A stretch of DNA of 54,279 nucleotides, taken from positions 1 to 54,279 of the forward strand of contig PYVH01000009.1 in assembly GCA_003030785.1 (NCBI GenBank). Reading direction: 5' to 3'. A program made the translations under genes and the position numbers. A model generated the notes under the pieces. That model was given only the letters and a program-made list of their open reading frames with translations. It was not told where the DNA came from and searched no databases. The DNA comes from Marinobacter sp. B9-2. Lineage in GTDB: Bacteria; Pseudomonadota; Gammaproteobacteria; Pseudomonadales; Oleiphilaceae. Below are positions 1 through 8,487 of this stretch, in pieces. Position 1 is the first letter of the stretch. The number at the start of each line of letters is the position of its first letter.

Positions 1-1
1 C

Positions 2-1054
2 CAGAAAGACGGATCCGCATTTGCCGAAGATAAGGCGTCATGGACGATGACATCGACATGGCCGGATAGCCTGGAATTGATAGAAATCGATCGCCACTGG
101 GTTGAGCTCGTGGATCAGATCGCAGGCGATGATATCGAGATCAAATTTTTCGCTGGAGGTACTCTGATGCCAGGCGGTGAGGTACTTGATGCCGCGGAAG
201 ATGGCAGTATCGATGCTTCGGGCGATTGGCCAGGCTATTGGGCCGGTCGAGATCCAGCATTTTCCCCATTAGCCTCGCATGTAAGCATGTTTAATGCGGT
301 TGACTACATGAACTGGATTTACGAATGGGGTGGGCTTGAGTTTTATGAGGACCTGTATGGTAAATATGGATTGGTTTACCTGCCCTATGGGATCGCTAAC
401 GCCGAGTCAGGGTTCCGTGGCCAAACAAAGATACCGAATCTTGAAAAGCTCGAAGGTAAACGGATCCGTCTTTCTGGTAAGGCTCAGGGCGAAGTTCTGG
501 AGAAGCTGGGTGCTTCGCAAGTGACGCTTGCTGGTGGCGAACTGTATCAGGCTATCGAACGCGGTGTAGTTGATGCTGGGGAATTTTCAATGCCTGGTGT
601 GGACTACAAAGCGGGCTTTGCCGAGGTATCCAAATACTGGGCGACACCAGGTTGGCATCAGACTGCAAGCGTCTATGGAGTTATGATCAACAAGAAATCT
701 TGGGATGCACTGCCTGAGAGCGTGCAAACCAAGCTCAAAGTTGCCGCTCAAGCCAACATGGCTTGGTCCCTTGCTTGGACCGAACGTCGTTCTACTGAGG
801 GCGCGGTGAATTTCAAGAAAAACGGTGTCGATATTACTAGGTACCCCGAAGAAGATCTGCAGCATATCCAAGATGTGGCCAATGAGGTAGTTCTCAGTAG
901 CGCGTGCGAAGATAAGCTTACTGCAGAAATTTATTATTCGCAGGTCAGCTACCTTAACCACTACTCAAACTGGCGTGACCTTTCCGCACCTTACAACCTC
1001 AGCCGGGTTAATGACAACCTGCCATCTCTCGACGCTATCGAGAAGTGTATGTAA
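2..1054 (+). CDS. TRAP transporter substrate-binding protein, DctP family (5' end outside window)
   Basis: This is the periplasmic binding protein of a tripartite ATP-independent transporter. It captures an organic acid and delivers it to the membrane subunits encoded just downstream. The frame is open to the left window edge, so the true start and signal peptide lie outside. About 350 codons are visible, close to a mature DctP protein. The visible N-terminus (SWTMTSTWPDSLELI) matches the usual mature start of the family, and GKRIRLSG near the middle contains the conserved ligand-binding Arg region. An internal ATG at 47 is unlikely to be the start because family residues continue upstream of it. 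A strong hairpin follows the stop codon. The ligand cannot be read from sequence; the enzymes nearby suggest a carboxylate. Confidence 0.9.
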   Translation, partial: QKDGSAFAEDKASWTMTSTWPDSLELIEIDRHWVELVDQIAGDDIEIKFFAGGTLMPGGEVLDAAEDGSIDASGDWPGYWAGRDPAFSPLASHVSMFNAVDYMNWIYEWGGLEFYEDLYGKYGLVYLPYGIANAESGFRGQTKIPNLEKLEGKRIRLSGKAQGEVLEKLGASQVTLAGGELYQAIERGVVDAGEFSMPGVDYKAGFAEVSKYWATPGWHQTASVYGVMINKKSWDALPESVQTKLKVAAQANMAWSLAWTERRSTEGAVNFKKNGVDITRYPEEDLQHIQDVANEVVLSSACEDKLTAEIYYSQVSYLNHYSNWRDLSAPYNLSRVNDNLPSLDAIEKCM

Positions 1055-1065
1055 GTGCATTTAAT

Positions 1066-1099
1066 CATTCATCCCAGTGGATGATCACTGGGATGAATG
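1066..1099 (+). promoter_or_regulatory. Intercistronic hairpin between dctP and dctQ
   Basis: A perfect 14-base inverted repeat, CATTCATCCCAGTG and CACTGGGATGAATG, flanks a 6-base loop GATGAT. It begins 12 bases after the binding-protein stop codon. No T-run follows, so it is more likely an mRNA-stabilising or attenuating structure than a full terminator. Such hairpins commonly allow more binding protein than permease to be made. Confidence 0.75.
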
Positions 1100-1130
1100 G
1101 TTGTTCGTAACGAATCAAGAGTCTCCCAGT

Positions 1131-1637
1131 ATGATCAGGATCTGTAAAGCCATTGATGCACTGAACGATTGGTTTGGAAAACTAATCGCGCCAGTTATAG
1201 CAATCATTACTTTGATTGTTATCTATGACATAACGCTGCGTTATTTTTGGGGCCGCCCCAGTGATTGGGCCTTCGATATCACCAAGATGTTGTTCGGTGC
1301 CTACTTTATGCTGCTGACAGCCTACGGCATGCGTCATTGCGTTCATGCTGAAGTGGATATCGTCAAACGACTGCTGAGTCATCGAGTCCGAACAGTTACC
1401 GACCTGGTTGGTTACCTGATCTTTTTTACGCCATTTGTCTGGTTGCTTCTGACCTATGGTTGGGATTTTGCCGCACGTTCCTGGAGCCGTGGTGAAACGA
1501 CCTATGGCATGGTCTCTATTCCGATTTATCCGTTAAAAGCGGTAATTGTAGTCACGGGTGTTCTGATTTTGCTTCAAGGAGTATCCATTGTGCTGCGGTT
1601 ATTCCGGGAACTGAAGGAGGACGGTCATGGGGCCTGA
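1131..1637 (+). CDS. TRAP transporter small permease, DctQ family
   Basis: This is the small integral membrane subunit that pairs with DctM in the inner membrane. The 168-residue protein has four apparent hydrophobic helices (for example LIAPVIAIITLIVIYDI near the N-terminus and AVIVVTGVLILL near the end). I chose the ATG at 1131 (MIRICKAIDALND). The earlier in-frame ATG at 1077 lies inside the hairpin at 1066-1099 and would add 18 residues with no family resemblance. The 3' end overlaps the start of the large permease by 11 bases, which suggests translational coupling. Confidence 0.88.
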   Translation: MIRICKAIDALNDWFGKLIAPVIAIITLIVIYDITLRYFWGRPSDWAFDITKMLFGAYFMLLTAYGMRHCVHAEVDIVKRLLSHRVRTVTDLVGYLIFFTPFVWLLLTYGWDFAARSWSRGETTYGMVSIPIYPLKAVIVVTGVLILLQGVSIVLRLFRELKEDGHGA

Positions 1638-2958
1638 AGCTCTTGTTCTATTTATGTTCGCAGGCCTGCTGATCGGCCTTTTCATGGGGCATCCCCTCGC
1701 ATTTGTGCTGGGCGGAACAGCTGTAGTATCGGCTTATCTCGGTCCGGGCGAGCAGACCCTGGGCATGCTCATCAATAATATTTACGGAAGAGCAATGGAC
1801 AACTACGTCCTGGTGGCTATTCCGCTTTTCATACTCATGGCCCGGTTCCTGAACGATTCCGGTGTTACCGAAAAGATGTTTGAGACCATGCGGTTGTTAT
1901 TTGGGCGTGTCCGTGGCGGTCTTGCACTTACCGTGGTCGTGGTGTCTGTCTTGCTCGCAGCTACTACGGGTGTTGTTGGTGCGTCCATTGCAATAATGGG
2001 CATGATTGCTCTCCAGCCCATGCTGAAATATGGCTATAACAAAGGATTAAGTGCTGGCGTTATTATGGCCAGTGGCTGCCTTGGAATTTTGATTCCTCCC
2101 AGCATTATGCTGATTCTTATTGCCAGCTACTCTCCGGTATCTGTTGGTTCTTTGTTCGCTGGAGCGCTAGTTCCTGGGTTGATGCTTGGAACTCTATATG
2201 CGCTATACGTGCTTGTGGTCTGCTTCATCAAGCCGGAATGGGGGCCTGGAGTCAGCAAGGATGAGAGAGATAGCACCACTGGCATACAGCTTCTACTGAT
2301 GGGTTTCAAGTATGTGCTCCCTCCAATGACGCTGATTCTCGGGGTTCTGGGGGCGCTATTTACTGGTATCGCAACAGCCACTGAAGCATCAGCCATTGGT
2401 GTCGTTATTGCTTTTATTCTCTTCCTTATCTTTGGGGATCGTAAGCTAGCCACCTGTTACAACAGTCTGCTCGAAGCAGGAAAGACCACAACCATGGTTA
2501 TGTTCGTTCTGGTAGGTGCAACAGCCTTTACCGGCGTATTTACCATTGGCGGCGGTATGGAGGTTGTCAAAGAAATTGTACTCTCCATGCCTGGTGGTAC
2601 CTTTGGTGCTCTTCTCTTCATGTTTGCTGTTGTTTTTATACTTGGAATGTTTCTTGATTGGACCGGTATTGTATTGTTGAGCTTCCCCATTATGCTGCCG
2701 ATCATCGAGACGCTGGGGGTAGACGTTCTCTGGTTCGTTGTAATGGTTGCAGTAGTTTTGCAGACATCCTTTCTTACGCCTCCATTTGGTTATGCCTTGT
2801 TCTATTTGAAAGGGGTGGCTCCCTCTGGCGTAAGTATGCTTGATCTATATAAAGCCTCTATTCCATTTTGTCTATTGATTGTGTGTGCTTGCGTGATCTT
2901 GGCGGTATTTCCTCAGTTGATCACAGGGTTGCCGAGCTTTCTCTACGGCAGTCCCTGA
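1627..2958 (+). CDS. TRAP transporter large permease, DctM family
   Basis: This is the large transmembrane subunit that carries the sodium-coupled transport pathway. At 443 residues it is a normal length for DctM and is hydrophobic throughout, with about twelve predicted helices. Family-like segments include GCLGILIPPSIMLILIAS and a C-terminal TPPFGYALFYLKGV. The start at 1627 is preceded by a good ribosome-binding sequence (GGAGGAC) located inside the end of dctQ. The next gene begins 33 bases after the stop, so the dehydrogenase genes are probably in the same transcript. Confidence 0.93.
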   Translation: MGPEALVLFMFAGLLIGLFMGHPLAFVLGGTAVVSAYLGPGEQTLGMLINNIYGRAMDNYVLVAIPLFILMARFLNDSGVTEKMFETMRLLFGRVRGGLALTVVVVSVLLAATTGVVGASIAIMGMIALQPMLKYGYNKGLSAGVIMASGCLGILIPPSIMLILIASYSPVSVGSLFAGALVPGLMLGTLYALYVLVVCFIKPEWGPGVSKDERDSTTGIQLLLMGFKYVLPPMTLILGVLGALFTGIATATEASAIGVVIAFILFLIFGDRKLATCYNSLLEAGKTTTMVMFVLVGATAFTGVFTIGGGMEVVKEIVLSMPGGTFGALLFMFAVVFILGMFLDWTGIVLLSFPIMLPIIETLGVDVLWFVVMVAVVLQTSFLTPPFGYALFYLKGVAPSGVSMLDLYKASIPFCLLIVCACVILAVFPQLITGLPSFLYGSP

Positions 2959-2991
2959 TAAAGCGTCAGTGGGAGTTGAGGTATAAATATA

Positions 2992-4611
2992 ATGAAAACA
3001 ATTGGCGAATTTGATTATGTTGTGGTTGGAGCGGGCGCTGCCGGATGTGTCCTCGCCAACCGACTTTCAGCTAGGGGACAATACACGGTTTGCTTAATCG
3101 AGGCTGGACCACCAGATAAAAATCCATTTATGCACATTCCTGGCGGATTCATTAAGCTTGCGTACGATACTGCCTATACTTGGCAGTTCAAGACGGAGCC
3201 CAGTGATGGGACTGCTGGCAGGGCAATTCCAACTACTCAAGGCAAAACTCTGGGTGGTTCGAGCTCAATTAATGGGTTTAATTATACTCGGGGGCAGCCG
3301 GCTGATTATGACTATTGGGCAGCATTAGGCAATGAAGGTTGGGGGTATTCTGACGTACTTCCTTACTTCAAGCGTACTGAGAAGCGCATAGGTCCCTCTG
3401 ATCCAGAATACAGAGGGACCGAAGGACTATTACCGATTACCGACTGTCCTTGGCGGCATAGTCTATGCGATGCATTTATTGATACCGCCCATCAAATTGG
3501 TGTGCCTAAAACTGAGGATTACAATGCTGCCGAGCAGGAAGGCGCTGGTTATTATCAACGGTGGATCAGTGGGCGATTCAGAAAAAGTGCTGCGCAAACT
3601 TTCTTGAAGAATGCCAAGGGGCGAAAGAACCTGACCGTTCTTACACAGATTCAGGTAACAAAGGTTATCTTGGATGGTGACGTGGTAACCGGAATACAGG
3701 GTCTTATCGGCGAGAAGAATGAACAGGTCAAAGTAAAGGCACGTAAAGAAGTCGTACTTTCAGCTGGTGCAGCAAATACGCCGAAGTTGCTTATGCTTTC
3801 TGGTATCGGTCCTAGTGACCATTTGAAAGAGATCGGCATTCCTGTAAATAAAGATATACCTGGTGTTGGTGAAAATCTCCAGGATCACCACATGATTCGT
3901 TACGTATGTAAAGTCAAAGGAGCTCGCACACTCAACGAGATTGCACGAGGCTCGTCGTTACTCCGAGAAATCTTTCGTTGGGTTATTGGAAAACCCAGCA
4001 TTTTGGCAATTAGCCCCTCAGTTTGTTATGCATTCTGGAAGTCTAACCCCGATCTCGAACGAGTAGATCTGCAGTTCCATTTCTCTCCTGGCAGCTATAA
4101 AGAGGGAGTCGCAGGGCTCTTGGATGATTTTCCTGGAATGACGCTTGGATTTTATAACCTTCGTCCAAAAAGTGTTGGCAAGTTGCGCCTGCGTTCACGC
4201 GATCCAAAGGACCAACCTATCATTCAGCCAAACTATATGGCGCATAAGGATGATCAAAAAGTTATCTTGGATGCATTGCGACTTGTTCGACGCATGTTTA
4301 ACACGGCACCACTATCAAATTTTGTTGAAGCGGAACAGTATCCACCAGCATCAGCGACCTCAGACGACGATTTACTAGATTTCGCCAGGAAGCGTGGCGG
4401 CACAGCGTGGCACCTCGTTAGCACTTGTCGTATGGGACCTGAAAGTGATCCGCTCGCCGTCGTAGATAATCAGCTCCGTGTTCGAGGGGTGGCTAACCTC
4501 AGAATCGCTGATGCGTCAGTAATGCCGACTATGCCATCCGGTAACACTCAAATTCCAACCATGATGATTGCAGAAAAAGCCTCAGACTTGATTTTGGGTG
4601 ATGCGGCTTAA
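2992..4611 (+). CDS. GMC-family FAD alcohol dehydrogenase (first copy)
   Basis: This is a flavoprotein of the glucose-methanol-choline oxidoreductase family, which oxidises a primary alcohol to an aldehyde and passes electrons to a quinone or similar acceptor. The 539 residues contain the N-terminal FAD-binding GAGAAGCVLANRLS, GMC signature 1 (QGKTLGGSSSINGF, around residue 80), signature 2 (LSAGAANTPKLLMLSGIG, around residue 255), and a C-terminal catalytic His/Asn region (WHLVSTCRMG and SGNTQIPTMM). It lies 33 bases after dctM. The relatives called choline dehydrogenase are a large mixed family, so I do not assign BetA. The substrate is presumably the TRAP ligand or its product. Confidence 0.9.
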   Translation: MKTIGEFDYVVVGAGAAGCVLANRLSARGQYTVCLIEAGPPDKNPFMHIPGGFIKLAYDTAYTWQFKTEPSDGTAGRAIPTTQGKTLGGSSSINGFNYTRGQPADYDYWAALGNEGWGYSDVLPYFKRTEKRIGPSDPEYRGTEGLLPITDCPWRHSLCDAFIDTAHQIGVPKTEDYNAAEQEGAGYYQRWISGRFRKSAAQTFLKNAKGRKNLTVLTQIQVTKVILDGDVVTGIQGLIGEKNEQVKVKARKEVVLSAGAANTPKLLMLSGIGPSDHLKEIGIPVNKDIPGVGENLQDHHMIRYVCKVKGARTLNEIARGSSLLREIFRWVIGKPSILAISPSVCYAFWKSNPDLERVDLQFHFSPGSYKEGVAGLLDDFPGMTLGFYNLRPKSVGKLRLRSRDPKDQPIIQPNYMAHKDDQKVILDALRLVRRMFNTAPLSNFVEAEQYPPASATSDDDLLDFARKRGGTAWHLVSTCRMGPESDPLAVVDNQLRVRGVANLRIADASVMPTMPSGNTQIPTMMIAEKASDLILGDAA

Positions 4612-4666
4612 ATAGCCGCACATACCAAGCGCGGTCATCATTCACACCTTTTTCAGTGGGTTACTT

Positions 4667-6289
4667 ATGTCCAAAGGTACTTCCTACATATTTGATTATA
4701 TTGTCGTTGGCAGTGGGGCTGCTGGGGCTATTGTTGCGACCCGGCTTAGTGAGGAGCCTTCGAACAGCGTGTGTTTGTTGGAGGCAGGAGGGACGGACTG
4801 GCATCCGTTCATTCATATGCCTGTCGGATTCATTAAGACTATATTTAATCCAAAACTAGCGTGGCAATTCTACACAGAAGGGAATGAAAGGACTCATGGT
4901 AGAAAAATTCCTATTCCGCAGGGAAAAACGTTAGGAGGCTCTACCTCTATTAACGGGTTAGTGTTTAATCGAGGTGACAAAGCTGACTACGACCATTGGT
5001 CGGAACTTGGAAATAGTGGATGGGATTACGAGAGTGTGCTCCCTTATTTCAAGCGAGTGGAACGTTGCGAATTCCCTGTTGATGAACGGTACCGGAGCAA
5101 CGCCGGCATGGTCCCGGTCAGTCGACTGGACTGGAAAAACCCAGTTTGTGAAGCTTTTCAGGATGGGGCTGAGGAACGCGGCATTCCCAGAAACGATGAC
5201 TACAATGCAGCTACCCAAATCGGAGTGGGGTATTACCAGAGGACTATATCCCGCGGTCTCCGCAGGAGCACTGCACGTACATATTTAAAATCAGCCAAGG
5301 ATCGGAACAATCTAAATATCCGGACCCGCGCCCAAGCCACCCGAATAATTATGGAGGGAAAGCGTGCGAAAGGTGTCGAGTATTATGACTCCCGCAAAAA
5401 GAGTTTCGTTACCGTATTCGCAAAGAAGGAAGTAATTATCAGCGCAGGGGCGGTAAATACACCCAAACTTTTACAGCTTTCTGGTATAGGCGAGCAGGGG
5501 TTGTTGGAATCGCTCGGCATAGAGGTACGTCATGCGCTGCCGGGGGTAGGAGAAAACTTATCCGATCATTTTTCGGTGCGGCTTTCTTGCCGTGTCAAGA
5601 ATGCAACCACGATCAATGAAGAAGCTCGCGGGTGGCGGTTGATTCGGCAGGTGCTTAGGTGGGTCTTGAAGAGGCCCAGTGTGCTTGCATTGAGCCCCTC
5701 TCTTGTCCACATATTCTGGAAGTCTGAAGATAGGCTTGACCACCCTGATTTACAGGGAGTGTTTACGCCAGCAAGTTACAAACAGGGGTATGTTGGGGTG
5801 CTCGACAAGTATCCTGGAATGACTTGTGGGTTCTGGCAACACCAACCGAAGAGCAGGGGTTATGTGCGAATCCGTTCGAGGGACCCTTTGATGGAACCTG
5901 TGGTTCAACCTAACTATCTCTCATGCTCAGAAGACCTCGATGTTCTCGTAAAAGGTGTTCGGTTAGCTCGCTCAATTTTCTCCTCTCCTGCTCTGCAACC
6001 ATACCGCGATCAGGAGACTTTTCCAGGAAGCGACGTAGAGAGTGATGAAGAGATCAAGGAGTTTATTCGCAATTTCGGAGTATCTTCGTACCACCTGAAC
6101 GGAACAGCAAAGATGGGGCCAGCCTCAGATCCAATGGCAGTCGTTGATCCTCAGCTGAGGGTGCATGGGGTTGCAGGCTTACGCGTCATTGACTCATCAG
6201 TCATGCCTCATATTACCTCGTCCAATATTTGTGCTCCTACCATGATGATTGCAGAGAAGGGAGCAGATCTAATTCTCGACCAAAACTGA
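4667..6289 (+). CDS. GMC-family FAD alcohol dehydrogenase (second copy)
   Basis: This is a paralogue of the preceding gene with 540 residues and the same layout: GSGAAGAIVATRLS for FAD, QGKTLGGSTSINGL (signature 1), ISAGAVNTPKLLQLSGIG (signature 2) and a C-terminal YHLNGTAKMG with SSNICAPTMMIAEKG. The two proteins align end to end without large gaps, pointing to tandem duplication followed by divergence. They may act on successive or related alcohols, or on different stereoisomers. The start at 4667 has no clear Shine-Dalgarno sequence. It is 55 bases after the first copy and probably co-transcribed. Confidence 0.9.
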   Translation: MSKGTSYIFDYIVVGSGAAGAIVATRLSEEPSNSVCLLEAGGTDWHPFIHMPVGFIKTIFNPKLAWQFYTEGNERTHGRKIPIPQGKTLGGSTSINGLVFNRGDKADYDHWSELGNSGWDYESVLPYFKRVERCEFPVDERYRSNAGMVPVSRLDWKNPVCEAFQDGAEERGIPRNDDYNAATQIGVGYYQRTISRGLRRSTARTYLKSAKDRNNLNIRTRAQATRIIMEGKRAKGVEYYDSRKKSFVTVFAKKEVIISAGAVNTPKLLQLSGIGEQGLLESLGIEVRHALPGVGENLSDHFSVRLSCRVKNATTINEEARGWRLIRQVLRWVLKRPSVLALSPSLVHIFWKSEDRLDHPDLQGVFTPASYKQGYVGVLDKYPGMTCGFWQHQPKSRGYVRIRSRDPLMEPVVQPNYLSCSEDLDVLVKGVRLARSIFSSPALQPYRDQETFPGSDVESDEEIKEFIRNFGVSSYHLNGTAKMGPASDPMAVVDPQLRVHGVAGLRVIDSSVMPHITSSNICAPTMMIAEKGADLILDQN

Positions 6290-6307
6290 ATACGACATGT
6301 GGCGTCC

Positions 6308-6336
6308 AAGGCTTATCGCCCCATGGCGCAGGCCTT
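6308..6336 (+). terminator. Candidate hairpin after the second GMC gene
   Basis: AAGGC (6308-6312) pairs with GCCTT (6332-6336), and inside it CGCC (6317-6320) pairs with GGCG (6325-6328) around the loop CCAT. It begins 18 bases after the stop codon. There is no T-run, so it may be a weak terminator or a processing and stability element between the dehydrogenase and CoA-transferase genes. Confidence 0.35.
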
Positions 6337-6398
6337 AGGCTACCGTTAAGGGATGGTTCGAGACATATGAATTCCGGAGCGTCAGGGCAATTGGTATC

Positions 6399-6429
6399 GT
6401 CTTTTGACGTAATGTGATTACCAAAAGAC
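6399..6429 (+). promoter_or_regulatory. Nested inverted repeat upstream of the CoA-transferase gene (candidate operator)
   Basis: GTCTTTTG (6399-6406) and CAAAAGAC (6422-6429) form an 8-base inverted repeat. Inside it TAAT-GTG-ATTA (6410-6420) is a second palindrome. The element ends 21 bases before the ATG at 6451. It could bind the LysR-type regulator encoded at 8477-9379 or another dimeric regulator. It could also simply be a small hairpin in the mRNA. Confidence 0.4.
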
Positions 6430-6450
6430 CGTCGAAATCTGGAGATTTAG

Positions 6451-7656
6451 ATGTCCCACGTTAATGGTAGCCAAAGACCTCTGGATGGGGTTCGTATCAT
6501 CAGTCTTGAACATGCGATTGCAGCTCCTTTTTGCACCCGTCAATTAGCGGAACTTGGGGCAAGAGTGATAAAGGTAGAAAGACCGGGAATCGGCGACTTT
6601 GCACGAGGATACGATACCCGCGTTGATGGTTTGGCGTCACACTTTGTTTGGACGAACCGTTCAAAAGAAAGCCTCACTCTGGATTTGAAACAACCGGATG
6701 CTGAAAGAGTCCTGCATCAGTTACTAGAGGGTGCTGATGTTTTAGTCCAGAATCTTTCGCCTGGAGCTGCGAGGAGGTTGGGGTTGTCCTTCGACGACCT
6801 ACACAGTGAGTATCCGGAACTTATCGTTTGCGACATTTCTGGCTACGGAGTGAGTGGTCCCTACGAAGTAAAGAAAGCCTATGACCTTCTCATCCAGAGT
6901 GAGGGCGGCTTTCTTTCGGTCACGGGAACCGAAGGGGATGATGGTATGGCGAAAGCTGGTTGTTCCATTGCTGATATTGCTGCGGGAATGTATGCCTACT
7001 CCAGCATCCTTTCGGCTCTATTACTGAGGGCAAAATCAGGCAAGGGCAGTCACATAGAAGTGTCCATGCTAGAAAGTCTCGTCGAATGGATGGGCTATCC
7101 ACTGTATTACAGCTACAAAGATGCGCCTCCACCGCCGCGGGCAGGTGCATCGCACTCAACCATCTTCCCTTACGGTCCTTTCCAGTGTGGCGACAAAAAA
7201 AGTGTCATGCTAGGGCTTCAAAATGAGCGAGAGTGGCAAGGATTCTGCCTTAAGGTGCTGAAAAAACCAGAGTTACTTGATGATCCCCGTTTCGCTGGCA
7301 ATGAATTGCGATCAGAACACCGAGTTGAGCTCAAAGCGATAATTGAGTTGGCATTTGAGGGATGCTCTTCAGATGAAGTTGGTGAGCGATTGGACAATGC
7401 TGGGATTGCCAATGGGCATGTCAATGAAATGCGTGATGTCTGGAATCATAAACAGCTCGCGGCCAGGTCGCGATGGACCACAGTTGGGTCTCCTGTTGGC
7501 GAACTACCCGCATTGCTGCCTCCTGGAAGTAATAGTTCGTTCAGGCCCCGTCTTGATGAGGTGCCTTCTCTCGGACAGCACAGTGAGGATATTCTTCAAG
7601 AGATGGGCTATAGCTCTAGGGAAATCGAGAGCCTTCGCGAGCGCCGCGTGATTTAG
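6451..7656 (+). CDS. CaiB/BaiF family (class III) CoA-transferase
   Basis: This enzyme moves coenzyme A from an acyl-CoA donor to a carboxylic acid and so activates it for further breakdown. The 401 residues fit the family. The N-terminal segment LDGVRIISLEHAIAAPFCTRQLAELGARVIKVE is characteristic (shown only in part here: LEHAIAAPFCTRQLAELGA). The catalytic Asp is expected in AYDLLIQSEGGF near residue 145, followed by AGCSIADIAAGMYA. It has a plausible ribosome-binding site (CTGGAGA) and sits 12 bases before the lyase gene, so activation and cleavage of the same acid is a sensible inference. The specific acid is unknown. Confidence 0.9.
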   Translation: MSHVNGSQRPLDGVRIISLEHAIAAPFCTRQLAELGARVIKVERPGIGDFARGYDTRVDGLASHFVWTNRSKESLTLDLKQPDAERVLHQLLEGADVLVQNLSPGAARRLGLSFDDLHSEYPELIVCDISGYGVSGPYEVKKAYDLLIQSEGGFLSVTGTEGDDGMAKAGCSIADIAAGMYAYSSILSALLLRAKSGKGSHIEVSMLESLVEWMGYPLYYSYKDAPPPPRAGASHSTIFPYGPFQCGDKKSVMLGLQNEREWQGFCLKVLKKPELLDDPRFAGNELRSEHRVELKAIIELAFEGCSSDEVGERLDNAGIANGHVNEMRDVWNHKQLAARSRWTTVGSPVGELPALLPPGSNSSFRPRLDEVPSLGQHSEDILQEMGYSSREIESLRERRVI

Positions 7657-7668
7657 GAGTGAGAGCAA

Positions 7669-8487
7669 ATGCAACATTCAAGCAGGGTCCGGTCGCTCTT
7701 GTTCGTGCCAGCGTCGCGGCCAGACCGCTTCTCTAAAGCTCTGGCGACTAATGCGGACCGCGTTATTCTCGATTTGGAAGACTCAGTACTCCCAAGCGAA
7801 AAAGCGAAGGCGAGGCATGATATCCGAGAGTATCTAGAGAGCAACCCAAAGGTACGTGTACTGGTAAGAATTAACAGTGTCGGTACATCGGATTTTCGAG
7901 AAGACCTGGAACTTTGTGGGAGCGTCCCCGGTATCACCGGAATCGTAATGCCGAAAGCTGAAAAGGGGAGTGAGATTGGCTTTGCGGCAGAAGCCGGTAA
8001 AGGGGTTTGGCCCCTAATAGAGACCGCAAGTGGCTTACTCAATCTATCTGATATCTGCCGTGCTCCCAGTGTCGAGCGTCTTACCTTCGGGGCCGTGGAT
8101 CTCTGCGCGAATCTGAGGTTGAAATCAGGGTCTAACGGAGCTCGCGAGTTTTTCAATGAGGTTCGTATGCAGCTTGTTTTGCATGCTTCCGCACATGGAC
8201 TAAACGCTCCAATTGATACTGTGACCACTGAGGTTAAGGATCTTTCGGAGGTTCGTAGGAACGCCAGTTACGCTTCCGGCATGGGTATGGGGGGTATGCT
8301 CTGCATCCATCCCAGCCAAGTCCCGATTGCAAACGAAGTTTTCATGCCCTCCCAGGAGGAGATAGCTTGGGCCCAACGCATAATGGAGCATGCTGGTCGG
8401 GCAGGCGTCTTTAAGTTGGATGGAGAAATGATCGACGCGCCAGTGATCGACCGGGCGAAAAGTATATTGGATCAGATTAATAGCTAA
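7669..8487 (+). CDS. HpcH/HpaI aldolase / CitE-type acyl-CoA lyase
   Basis: This belongs to the citrate lyase beta-subunit superfamily, which includes malyl-CoA, citramalyl-CoA and related lyases that split a hydroxyacyl-CoA into two smaller molecules using a divalent metal. The 272 residues include RSLLFVPASRPDRF at the N-terminus, the metal-binding VILDLEDSV, the substrate Arg in VLVRINS, the catalytic/metal Glu in PLIETASGL and TFGAVDLCANL. A ribosome-binding sequence (TAGGAGTGAG) precedes the start. It is co-directional with the CoA-transferase. The stop overlaps the 3' end of the convergent LysR gene by 11 bases. Confidence 0.88.
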   Translation: MQHSSRVRSLLFVPASRPDRFSKALATNADRVILDLEDSVLPSEKAKARHDIREYLESNPKVRVLVRINSVGTSDFREDLELCGSVPGITGIVMPKAEKGSEIGFAAEAGKGVWPLIETASGLLNLSDICRAPSVERLTFGAVDLCANLRLKSGSNGAREFFNEVRMQLVLHASAHGLNAPIDTVTTEVKDLSEVRRNASYASGMGMGGMLCIHPSQVPIANEVFMPSQEEIAWAQRIMEHAGRAGVFKLDGEMIDAPVIDRAKSILDQINS

